Positions 1-5,855 of a stretch of 15,378 nt of DNA are shown here, in pieces. The stretch covers positions 1 through 15,378 of the forward strand of contig JAEWVM010000205.1 of NCBI GenBank assembly GCA_023396615.1. The letters are read 5' to 3'. The notes under the pieces were generated by a model that was not told the origin of the DNA, ran no database searches, and worked only from the letters and a program-made list of their open reading frames with translations. A program made the position numbers and the translations under genes. Each line of letters opens with the position of its first letter. The stretch's first letter is position 1. The DNA is from Spirochaetota bacterium. Lineage in GTDB: Bacteria; Spirochaetota; UBA4802; JAFGJZ01.

Positions 1-140
1 CCGCAGTATACACATGCTTCGGTTATAACAATTGCATGACCGTCTTCAATTTTAATTGCCTTAAACTCACAAACCCTGACGCATTTATAGCAGTCCTGGC
101 ATTCGGTTTTCTGCGTATAAACAGGACTCTGGGTATTCAT
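1..140 (-). CDS. [FeFe] hydrogenase-like protein, N-terminal ferredoxin domain (partial)
   Basis: Only the first 46 codons are inside the window; the gene runs off the left edge. The translation begins MNTQSPVYTQK and then shows a CxxCxxCxxxC [4Fe-4S] motif (Cys14, 17, 20, 24), followed by the start of a second cluster motif (ACVYCG). This bacterial-ferredoxin start is typical of proteins carrying an iron-only hydrogenase large-subunit domain, often with PAS or phosphatase modules, in anaerobic clostridia and spirochaetes. The residue after the fourth cysteine is Glu where Pro is usual. The start codon overlaps the stop of the upstream [2Fe-2S] gene in an ATGA arrangement, so the two are translationally coupled and probably act together in electron transfer or hydrogen sensing. 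The hydrogenase assignment rests on this N-terminus and the neighbour; another ferredoxin-domain protein is possible. Confidence 0.65.
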   Translation of the reverse strand, partial: MNTQSPVYTQKTECQDCYKCVRVCEFKAIKIEDGHAIVITEACVYC

Positions 141-403
141 GCATTCCCCTCAGAAGGAAAAGCCGACTTCATTATATCATAAATATTTTCAGGCAAAATC
201 CCCTGATACATATTGTCTCCGATAGACATATTGGGGCCGAGAGAACAATTGCCATGACATAAATTTCCTCTGAGTATGACTCTTTCGGAAAGATTGTAAT
301 CAGATATATATTTTTTTATCAATTCGATACTTTCGTTGTTTCCTCTTGAAAAACAGGAACTGCCCATACATACAGAAATCACAGTCTTATTATCACTTTC
401 CAT
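137..403 (-). CDS. NuoE/thioredoxin-like [2Fe-2S] ferredoxin domain protein
   Basis: An 88-residue soluble protein with four cysteines in the CxxxxC ... CxxxC pattern (VCMGSSC and LCHGNC) that ligates a [2Fe-2S] cluster in NuoE, HydC/HymA and other thioredoxin-like ferredoxins. It consists of little more than that domain; NuoE proper is about 160 residues with a helical N-terminus that is absent here. Such short versions accompany electron-bifurcating or sensory [FeFe] hydrogenases as electron carriers. I choose the ATG at 403 because GGAG lies six bases upstream (410-413); an in-frame ATG at 415 and a TTG at 421 lack a ribosome site. Its TGA overlaps the ATG of the hydrogenase-like gene by four bases, indicating an operon. 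Family assignment is firm; the exact partner is inferred. Confidence 0.8.
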   Translation of the reverse strand: MESDNKTVISVCMGSSCFSRGNNESIELIKKYISDYNLSERVILRGNLCHGNCSLGPNMSIGDNMYQGILPENIYDIMKSAFPSEGNA

Positions 404-419
404 ATTGAACTCCATCGAC

Positions 420-448
420 AAATTAGTGAAGACGGGTCAAACGGTCAA
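420..448 (-). promoter_or_regulatory. Candidate promoter of the [2Fe-2S]/hydrogenase operon
   Basis: On the minus strand TTGACC (443-448) is followed 17 bases later by TAATTT (420-425). The -35 is good and the -10 weak (3 of 6). Transcription would begin near 413, which favours the downstream ATG at 403. A palindrome of CRP type lies just upstream. Confidence 0.3.
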
Positions 449-456
449 GAAAATAG

Positions 457-472
457 TGTGATTTTTTTCACA
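457..472. promoter_or_regulatory. CRP/FNR-family-like palindrome TGTGA-N6-TCACA
   Basis: A perfect TGTGA(N6)TCACA palindrome, matching the classical CRP core, is centred at 464.5, about 50 bp upstream of the predicted transcription start of the hydrogenase operon. CRP/FNR-type regulators commonly control fermentative and hydrogenase genes. The six central bases are all T/A, so on RNA it could also act as a weak hairpin ending the gene at 518-973; the five-pair stem and broken T-tract make that less likely. Confidence 0.4.
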
Positions 473-517
473 TTTTTAATATTTTCTTAGGAGTTTTTAT
501 GAATTAAATAACGGTTT

Positions 518-973
518 TTAGTCTTCGAGAACACTTTTTATACTATAAGATTCTTTAGAATATCCAAAACCTATGAATTTAGTAAACCCTGAAGACTTCT
601 TATTAATACGCAAAGATACAAATTTACCGTCTTTCGCAAACAGCGCCTTAAACCTTTTAGGGTCAAGATAGACAGGTTTACCGAATTTCGCAGACAATTC
701 TGCGATAAGGCGGATAAATTCATTTTTATCATCAGCAGAATCCGTTTTTACTGTAAAATCTGAAACCGTATTTCCGGCCAAAGATACAAGTAAAGAAGAA
801 TCATGATAATTGCCGACGACTATCTTATCCGATGTCTCAATATACGGAAGACCGTTTACTTCTTTAAGCAGATCGGATTTATTCATACCTAGAAATATGC
901 CGCGGTAAGAAAAATCATCCGCAGATAAAAACACCGAAAAAACGAATGAAGCAGCAATAAGCATCTTTTTCAT
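518..973 (-). CDS. Exported protein of unknown function
   Basis: A 151-residue protein that I do not recognise. Residues 1-18 form a classical signal peptide (MKKM, then a hydrophobic core ending FLSA before DDF), with a probable signal peptidase I site and no lipobox cysteine; there is no cysteine anywhere in the protein. The mature part of about 133 residues is mixed alpha/beta with many lysines and no further membrane segment, so it is predicted to be periplasmic. The segment GIFLGMNKSDLLKEV near residue 25 resembles the starts of small periplasmic domains that open with G.xLGMs..ev, but this is too short for an assignment. A weak AGGT ribosome site precedes the ATG. It lies upstream of the hydrogenase operon on the same strand, separated by 114 bp with its own candidate promoter, so co-transcription is doubtful. 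Confidence 0.65.
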   Translation of the reverse strand: MKKMLIAASFVFSVFLSADDFSYRGIFLGMNKSDLLKEVNGLPYIETSDKIVVGNYHDSSLLVSLAGNTVSDFTVKTDSADDKNEFIRLIAELSAKFGKPVYLDPKRFKALFAKDGKFVSLRINKKSSGFTKFIGFGYSKESYSIKSVLED

Positions 974-1128
974 ATATCTACCTGATACCTTTGAAAATTT
1001 AAAACTTTAAGCTCCATTTAAATTAAAATTAAAAACTAATCAATTATTTTTCATCTGATTCAAAAAAGAAATTGTACAATCATAAAAACAAATTCACGGT
1101 GGAATACATTTTTTCACAAAGAGGTCTT

Positions 1129-2370
1129 ATGACTGCATACCTGTCCGTTCCGTTCATCTCAATTGCCGCTGCCGTTGTCTTACACATTTCTGCCAGATTT
1201 AAAAAATATGATCCTGTAAAAAAAGCAGGGGCTGCCGTCTTCACAATCACTGCTGTTTTTCTTAATGCTGTTTTTTTCTCGTTTCATTTGATTCCCGAAA
1301 AGATGTTATTCATTGCTGCGGCAGCATCCGTACTAACGGCATTTATCATTACAGTCATATGCCTCAAAAAAATGTCAAACGGACTTGCCGAAAAATTAAC
1401 TGAAGTTCTCGCTGATGAAGAATCGGCAAAAAGGGATTTCCGCCCTCTGCACGGAATTTTCGAAAAAATCAGAAAATCGCATGGCGACAAATGCGCCAAA
1501 CACAGAAATGAAATCGAAGACTGCTTTGAAGAAATACGCCCGGCATTAAACGGTCTGGCCGCGGTAAGAGAACAATATTTCTTTTTTCTCCGGACATTAA
1601 ATTTAAAAATAGGAAATATCATATCTGACGTCGAAATAATGAATAACAGCATCGCTCTCGTGTCGCAAAGCACCGGCAAAACCTATGAAAGCATTTCAAG
1701 CTTAGCCGCAGCCACAGAAGAACTTACCGCAACAAACGAAAACATATCCGTCATTTCAGAAAATGCAGAATCTATAACTAAAAATGCCGTAACTTCAACC
1801 GATGAAACAATCAGCCTTGTACACCGTCTCCAGGAAGCAAGCGGTTCAATAGAAAGAATTGTTACGATGATTATGGATATTTCCGATCAGACAAAAATGC
1901 TGGCACTCAACGCTACAATTGAAGCTGCACGCGCGGGAAACCTCGGAAAAGGCTTTGCTATAGTTGCGGCAGAAGTAAACGAACTCGCCGGACAAACAAA
2001 TAATTCACTGACCGGAATCAACACCAACATCAATCTTATGCGCACAACATCTTCCGATACCGTTGATAAAGTTAAATCAATTTATTCCATCATCAATGAT
2101 GTAAAAAGAGAAATATCAAACACAACAGGAGCCATATTTCAGCAGAATGAAAGCACAGCCGTAATATCGTCCGAAACACAAAACGTAGCCCAGGAAGTAA
2201 ACCGAATCAGCGAAGATGCAAAGAATCTCACCCGTTCGGCAGACGGAATGGTGGACAGCATTAAAGCGCTTAAAAATGTGGGAATAAGTATCGAACGCGC
2301 CACCCTGAAAAGCCGCGATCTGATTCACAAAATTTTTGACAACATGAACAAACTTTCAGATTTCGAATAA
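1129..2370 (+). CDS. Methyl-accepting chemotaxis protein without periplasmic domain
   Basis: A chemoreceptor of 413 residues from the ATG at 1129, which has AGAGG four bases upstream; an in-frame TTG at 1072 would add 19 polar residues without a ribosome site. Three hydrophobic segments at about residues 5-21, 34-54 and 59-80 are followed by a basic turn and a long cytoplasmic coiled coil. The hairpin tip at about 252-295 reads ISDQTKMLALNATIEAARAG, then KGFAIVAAEVNELA, the invariant CheA/CheW-binding signature. No periplasmic ligand domain, clear HAMP domain or CheR-binding C-terminal pentapeptide is visible. Tip variants include Lys for the usual Asn after QT and Lys for Arg in GKGF. With no extracellular sensor, the signal probably enters through the membrane part or a soluble partner; the next gene, 15 bases downstream, is the obvious candidate. 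Confidence 0.9.
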   Translation: MTAYLSVPFISIAAAVVLHISARFKKYDPVKKAGAAVFTITAVFLNAVFFSFHLIPEKMLFIAAAASVLTAFIITVICLKKMSNGLAEKLTEVLADEESAKRDFRPLHGIFEKIRKSHGDKCAKHRNEIEDCFEEIRPALNGLAAVREQYFFFLRTLNLKIGNIISDVEIMNNSIALVSQSTGKTYESISSLAAATEELTATNENISVISENAESITKNAVTSTDETISLVHRLQEASGSIERIVTMIMDISDQTKMLALNATIEAARAGNLGKGFAIVAAEVNELAGQTNNSLTGINTNINLMRTTSSDTVDKVKSIYSIINDVKREISNTTGAIFQQNESTAVISSETQNVAQEVNRISEDAKNLTRSADGMVDSIKALKNVGISIERATLKSRDLIHKIFDNMNKLSDFE

Positions 2371-2385
2371 TATCAAGAGGTATAT

Positions 2386-2967
2386 ATGGCACAATTCACA
2401 GCTCTTTCTCACGATGTTGAAGTCAACGGTCAGACTGTTCTTTCGATTGTCGCGGGAATGGATACTTTTAGAGAAATCGCACTTGAAATTCTTGAATCAA
2501 AAGGGATTTCCTGCCCGAAAGAAAATGACTGGTATTTACAGCAGTCATGGCTCGATGCGTTCAAAGAAATCGCCGAGAATGTCGGAGAATATACTCTGAT
2601 GGAAATCGGACGTCAGATTCCCGAAAACGCAGATTGGCCTCCGCAGGTTAATTCTATTGAAACCGCACTTTCATCAATTGACATAGCCTATCACATGAAC
2701 CACAGAATTAAAGGCAGTATAATGTTCGATCCGCAAAACGGTTCGATGCTTGAAGGAATCGGTCACTATGCTTTCAGTCAAGATTCCGAAAGAAGAATTA
2801 CCATGATATGCGATAATCCTTACCCGAGTGATTTCGACAAAGGAATAATTGAATCTGCAGCAAATAAGTTCAAAACAAAAGGAGACAGAATAAGAGTAGC
2901 AACAGATTCAGCGAGCCCTTCGAGAAAAAAAGGGGCCGATTCATGCACTTACATAGTTACATGGTAA
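2386..2967 (+). CDS. Putative soluble sensor protein, V4R/H-NOX-like fold suspected
   Basis: A 193-residue soluble protein starting at an ATG with AGAGG five bases upstream, only 15 bases after the chemoreceptor gene, so certainly co-transcribed. No signal peptide or membrane segment. The N-terminal half is helical (GMDTFREIALEILESKGI; WLDAFKEIAENVGEYTL); the C-terminal half looks like a beta sandwich ending in KKGADSCTYIVTW. A terminal G-x-x-x-C-x-Y-x-x-x-W strand after an Arg-rich turn, and NPYPSDFDKGII near residue 145, recall small-molecule-binding domains of the 4-vinyl reductase (V4R)/haem-NO-binding superfamily. This is pattern recognition, not a proven match, and I cannot point to a haem-ligating histidine with confidence (candidates lie in YHMNHR near 107). 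Context suggests it relays a cytoplasmic ligand to the receptor. Function otherwise unknown. Confidence 0.7.
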   Translation: MAQFTALSHDVEVNGQTVLSIVAGMDTFREIALEILESKGISCPKENDWYLQQSWLDAFKEIAENVGEYTLMEIGRQIPENADWPPQVNSIETALSSIDIAYHMNHRIKGSIMFDPQNGSMLEGIGHYAFSQDSERRITMICDNPYPSDFDKGIIESAANKFKTKGDRIRVATDSASPSRKKGADSCTYIVTW

Positions 2968-2972
2968 AATTC

Positions 2973-3001
2973 TTTTCAAATATGTTTTTTAATGTTATAT
3001 T
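2973..3001 (+). promoter_or_regulatory. Candidate promoter for the zinc peptidase gene
   Basis: TTTTCA (2973-2978), a 17-base spacer and TATATT (2996-3001) lie in the 64-base gap before the peptidase gene. Matches to consensus are 4 and 5 of 6. There is no obvious terminator for the upstream pair, so read-through is also possible. Confidence 0.35.
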
Positions 3002-3031
3002 ATTACCATAAGAAATTAAAAAGGAGTTTTT

Positions 3032-3727
3032 ATGTTCGGAATAGACCCTCTGTACATCGCAATGATACTTCCGGTGCTTTTGTTTTCAATGTGGGCATCG
3101 GTGAAAGTTAAAAGCAGTTTCTCAAAATATTCAAAAATTCCGGCTTCCTCAGGCATGACAGGAAAGGATACAGCGGAATACATTTTAAGAGCTAACGGAC
3201 TTGCACACGTTAAAGTCGTCAAATCCAGCGGATTTCTTTCCGACCATTATGATCCGAAGGCGAAGGAAGTCAGACTTTCTCCCGACGTCTATAATTCGAA
3301 TTCCATAGCTTCAATCGGAGTTGCGGCTCACGAAACCGGTCACGCTCTTCAGCATGCAGAAAAATATTCGCCGCTCGCAATACGTTCGGCAGTCGTACCT
3401 ATGGCAAGCATAGGGTCATGGGGCTCTTACATTATCATATTTCTAGGAATGATAATAAATTCAGCGGGATTGATGCAGCTTGGAATAATACTTTTCGGAG
3501 CGGTTGTTTTCTTTCAGATAATAACACTGCCGGTTGAATTTAACGCATCTTCAAGAGCGAAAGAGCTTGTCAGAAGATACAGCATTGTAGGACCGAATGA
3601 AATCGGCGGTGTAGAAAAGGTTCTCAGTGCCGCCGCGATGACATATGTAGCCGCCGCAGCATCCGCGATAGTAACCCTTCTCTATTATTTAATCCGTCTG
3701 GGGCTTCTTTCCGGAAGAGATGACTAG
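3032..3727 (+). CDS. YugP-type membrane zinc metallopeptidase
   Basis: A 231-residue integral membrane protease of the Zn_peptidase_2 (B. subtilis YugP) family, about the usual family length. After an N-terminal membrane helix (residues 5-24) comes a soluble segment with the HExxH zinc site HETGH (100-104) in GVAAHETGHALQHAE. Helices follow at about 120-145, 147-167 and 205-225, and Glu169 in LPVEFNASSRA is the likely third zinc ligand. The conserved GFLSDHYDP upstream of the site is also typical. The ATG has AAGGAG five bases upstream. Family members are thought to act in membrane protein quality control, but substrates are largely unknown. Its last 39 bases overlap the convergent PAP2 gene. 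Confidence 0.9.
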   Translation: MFGIDPLYIAMILPVLLFSMWASVKVKSSFSKYSKIPASSGMTGKDTAEYILRANGLAHVKVVKSSGFLSDHYDPKAKEVRLSPDVYNSNSIASIGVAAHETGHALQHAEKYSPLAIRSAVVPMASIGSWGSYIIIFLGMIINSAGLMQLGIILFGAVVFFQIITLPVEFNASSRAKELVRRYSIVGPNEIGGVEKVLSAAAMTYVAAAASAIVTLLYYLIRLGLLSGRDD

Positions 3728-4249
3728 ATGTTCGTAAATTCTGACTGCACCGTATGCAGTCAGAATACCGAAAAGCGCACCTGCGGCAACATCAGACGGA
3801 TAGTGAACCAATAAATAAATTCTCGAAAAACTTATCAAAAATGCAGCCGCAAGAAACGGAAGCGCTTTAAGCCCTATAAAATGATAAAAAATTACAGCGG
3901 AAGAAAAAGAAGTCAATGCATGACCAGACGGAAATGAAAATGTCGGCGGCGGCGGAATTATTATATTCAGTCCATATTCAACGAACGGACGCGGCCGCGC
4001 AAGTGCATTCTTGAGTATTACTTCAAAGAAAATAAGTTCAAAAACAAAAACGATGACCGTCAGCAATGCCGCGGGACGGGTCCTTTTAAATAAAAGAAAA
4101 ATAACTGCCGAAATCATCCACAACAATGCACCGTTACCGGCACGCGAAATGTATACAAAAAATCCGCCGCAGATTAGTGACGACAGATTATCCCTGACAA
4201 AGATCAACAGCATGTAATCGGCTTTATCTATAACATCAAAAACATTCAT
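3689..4249 (-). CDS. PAP2-family membrane phosphatase
   Basis: A 186-residue membrane phosphatase carrying all three type 2 phosphatidic acid phosphatase motifs: K80-x6-R87P88 (KNALARPRP), PSGH (107-110) and S142R143-x5-H149-x3-D153 (SRIYLLVHYPSD). The two histidines and the aspartate give the phospho-histidine catalytic triad. About five hydrophobic segments surround them. Length and layout fit bacterial enzymes acting on undecaprenyl pyrophosphate (BcrC-like) or phosphatidylglycerol phosphate; the motifs cannot tell which. It is the last gene of a minus-strand run with dapB and a small membrane protein (17-base gap upstream), so a cell-envelope role is reasonable. The ribosome site is weak. 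Its 3' end overlaps the zinc peptidase gene tail to tail by 39 bases. Confidence 0.88.
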   Translation of the reverse strand: MNVFDVIDKADYMLLIFVRDNLSSLICGGFFVYISRAGNGALLWMISAVIFLLFKRTRPAALLTVIVFVFELIFFEVILKNALARPRPFVEYGLNIIIPPPPTFSFPSGHALTSFSSAVIFYHFIGLKALPFLAAAFLISFSRIYLLVHYPSDVAAGALFGILTAYGAVRIYEHLVISSGKKPQTD

Positions 4250-4266
4250 TTCTCAATTGCAGAAAT

Positions 4267-4437
4267 TTACTTGGGAGTATCAACTCCTTTTTGAAAGCTT
4301 TTTAAGACAAACGCAATTATAGAAAAACTTACAAGAAAAAAAATTACGCTTACATTATTTTTTTCTTTCATCATAACGGCAACGGCAATCATAATTCCGG
4401 CAGCAATCAATCCCGCAATTCTTAATATATTTTTCAT
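4267..4437 (-). CDS. Small two-helix membrane protein (56 aa)
   Basis: A short gene that I translated by hand. The 56-residue product begins MKNILRIAGLIAAGIMIAVA and ends QKGVDTPK. It has two hydrophobic stretches (about 5-22 and 29-46) separated by a charged loop, MKEKNN, suggesting a hairpin in the inner membrane. The ATG has a strong AGGAG site five bases upstream, and the gene sits nine bases after the dapB stop and 17 before PAP2, which supports real translation within the operon. No family is recognised; no function is proposed. Confidence 0.6.
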   Translation of the reverse strand: MKNILRIAGLIAAGIMIAVAVMMKEKNNVSVIFFLVSFSIIAFVLKSFQKGVDTPK

Positions 4438-4445
4438 CTTATCTC

Positions 4446-5210
4446 CTATACCTCTTCTTTATTAACATGTGATTTTATTTTTTCATTAATCAGACTTTCC
4501 ATCGAATATAGACCTTCCGATTTATCCGCAATCCATTTCGCAGCGTGAATCGCGCCAAGCGCAAAGGCGGCACGGCTGTATGTTTCGTGACAAAGTCTCA
4601 GAACCTGATTCGGCAAACCGAAAAGAATTTCATGATTTCCGACAATTCCGCCGGAACGTATGCTTTTGATTTTTTCCGGATTCAATTCAAGAGATTCGGC
4701 AATGCGTTCGGCAGTACCCGAAGGACCTTTTTTATTTTTGAAATGTTCTTCAATTATATCAATATCCGCGAACGGAATAATTTCTTTAAGCATCTTTGCC
4801 ATAACCATAATGAGATTGATGCCTATTGTGATATTCGGCGAATAAAGAACAGCAGTCTTCCGGCTTACCTTTTTTATTATTTCAAGTTCATGCTTCGAAT
4901 AGTGTGATATCGCCGAAACGATTTTTATTCCATGTTTTGCGAATTCCGAATAATATTTTACAGCAAACTGAGAAGAAAAATCTATTACAACATCTACTGA
5001 ATTATCAGGAAAAAACCCATCTTTGAGAATATTCTGCTTTGATATTATCTCACCCTCTTTTCTGTGAAATCCGAACATTTCGCCGACATAATCGCCAAGC
5101 GCTTCAGCGGATTTTCGGGCAACCCATAATAAGCGGCATTCGTCATCAGAAACGATCTCCTGAGCTACCATTCTGCCTGTTCTTCCGAAACCGAGCAAAC
5201 CAACTTTCAA
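4446..5210 (-). CDS. dapB: Dihydrodipicolinate reductase (DapB) homologue with divergent active-site motifs
   Basis: A 254-residue protein with the architecture of 4-hydroxy-tetrahydrodipicolinate reductase, the NAD(P)H-dependent step of the diaminopimelate/lysine pathway. Present: the dinucleotide-binding GFGRTGRM (7-14), DVVIDFSS (73-80), SPNITIGIN (124-132), the catalytic-loop end GPSGTA (162-167), GGIVGNHEILFG and the C-terminal FALGAIHAAKWIA. Missing: the usual GTTG turn (SAISH at 99-103) and the HHxxKxDAPSGT loop, which reads HFKNKKGPSGT (156-166), with one residue fewer, Phe for the second His and no Asp. The putative catalytic His156 and Lys160 remain. The start is a TTG at 5210 with AGAGG six bases upstream; it gives the family's expected MKVGLLG. 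It may be a true DapB of a divergent clade or a DapB-like oxidoreductase. First gene of an operon with the small membrane protein and PAP2. Confidence 0.75.
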   Translation of the reverse strand: MKVGLLGFGRTGRMVAQEIVSDDECRLLWVARKSAEALGDYVGEMFGFHRKEGEIISKQNILKDGFFPDNSVDVVIDFSSQFAVKYYSEFAKHGIKIVSAISHYSKHELEIIKKVSRKTAVLYSPNITIGINLIMVMAKMLKEIIPFADIDIIEEHFKNKKGPSGTAERIAESLELNPEKIKSIRSGGIVGNHEILFGLPNQVLRLCHETYSRAAFALGAIHAAKWIADKSEGLYSMESLINEKIKSHVNKEEV

Positions 5211-5249
5211 TAAACACCTCTTTAAACACTGGTTAATATTTTTTAAGTG

Positions 5250-5267
5250 TCACTGAAATCACTGAAA
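5250..5267. repeat. Perfect 9-bp tandem repeat between dapB and the Rrf2 gene
   Basis: TCACTGAAA occurs twice in tandem (5250-5258, 5259-5267) in the 119-bp divergent intergenic region. It could be a regulatory site for dapB or chance; no regulator can be assigned. Confidence 0.4.
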
Positions 5268-5306
5268 TGAGTCAAACATTTTTCTTAAACAGCTTGACAA
5301 ATCAAC

Positions 5307-5325
5307 TGTAATAATATTTGTAACA
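5307..5325. promoter_or_regulatory. Candidate Rrf2-family operator, site 1 (autoregulation)
   Basis: TGTAATAATATTTGTAACA ends four bases before the ATG of the Rrf2 gene and lies just downstream of a TTGACA at 5294-5299. Its reverse complement is close to site 2 upstream of the nitroreductase (17 of 19 positions). Overlap with the likely core promoter would suit repression. Confidence 0.55.
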
Positions 5326-5329
5326 CTTA

Positions 5330-5743
5330 ATGATAAACAGCGACTTCGCTTTAGCGCTTCATTCAATACTTCTGCTTGCATCAGACAAAGAAAAATGTCT
5401 TACAAGTTCACAGCTTTCATCAATGCTGAAAGTGCATTCTGTGCGCATCCGCAAAGTTTTATCAAAGATGAAAAATGCGGGGTATATTGAATCGAAAGAA
5501 GGCGCCGGCGGAGGATTCTTTATTTCGTGCAATATTTCGAGAGTAACTTTGAAGGATATTTACATCCAAACCCAGGATGACTTACTGAAGGCAAAATGCC
5601 ATTCATGCTGTCCTTCCTGCAAAATAGGAGTAAATATCGAAAAAGTTTTGGACAGCATTCTGTCCGATGCCGACGAAAAATTTCAGGATTATCTGGAAGA
5701 TTATTCTTTGCAGAAAGTTCTTGATAAGATGCAGCAAATTTAA
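5330..5743 (+). CDS. Rrf2-family transcriptional regulator with CxxCCxxC cysteine cluster
   Basis: A 137-residue regulator of the Rrf2/IscR/NsrR type. The N-terminal winged helix has the family features: DFALALHSILLLA, helix-turn-helix around LTSSQLSSMLKVHSVRIRKV (24-43), and the wing KEGAGGGFFIS (56-66). The dimerisation helix region carries Cys90, Cys93, Cys94 and Cys97 (KAKCHSCCPSC), close to where IscR and NsrR place their iron-sulfur ligands but with much tighter spacing than the Cx5Cx5C pattern. It may bind an Fe-S cluster, zinc or sense thiols or metals; this is inference. No ribosome site precedes the ATG, so the message may be leaderless. Similar palindromic sites lie over its own promoter and before the nitroreductase gene, making that gene its likely target. 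Confidence 0.85.
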   Translation: MINSDFALALHSILLLASDKEKCLTSSQLSSMLKVHSVRIRKVLSKMKNAGYIESKEGAGGGFFISCNISRVTLKDIYIQTQDDLLKAKCHSCCPSCKIGVNIEKVLDSILSDADEKFQDYLEDYSLQKVLDKMQQI

Positions 5744-5759
5744 TTTTTTTGCCGCAAAC

Positions 5760-5778
5760 TGTAACATTTTGAATTACT
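5760..5778. promoter_or_regulatory. Candidate Rrf2-family operator, site 3
   Basis: TGTAACATTTTGAATTACT, 16 bases after the Rrf2 stop, matches site 2 at 14 of 19 positions, with the outer TGTAACAT and ATTAC conserved and the centre divergent. A second site in the same intergenic region would allow cooperative binding. Confidence 0.4.
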
Positions 5779-5823
5779 GTTAGTGTGCCGGACTGCATGC
5801 ACCGGGATAAAAGCACATCTAAC

Positions 5824-5842
5824 TGTAACATATATTATTACA
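5824..5842. promoter_or_regulatory. Candidate Rrf2-family operator, site 2 (nitroreductase promoter)
   Basis: TGTAACATATATTATTACA is a near-perfect palindrome (TGTAAYA...TRTTACA) 13 bases before the nitroreductase ATG. It contains TATATT (5831-5836), a plausible -10 element, so binding would block transcription. Confidence 0.55.
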
Positions 5843-5855
5843 TTAAGAGGTACAA

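Noticed and set aside
489..507. Plus-strand AGGAGTTTTTATG, identical to the zinc peptidase translation start
   Set aside because: The ATG is followed at once by AAT TAA, so nothing is encoded; a chance match or dead start.
1284..1679. 131-codon minus-strand open frame inside the chemoreceptor gene
   Set aside because: Antisense shadow of a gene with unmistakable MCP signature; no ribosome site or family features.
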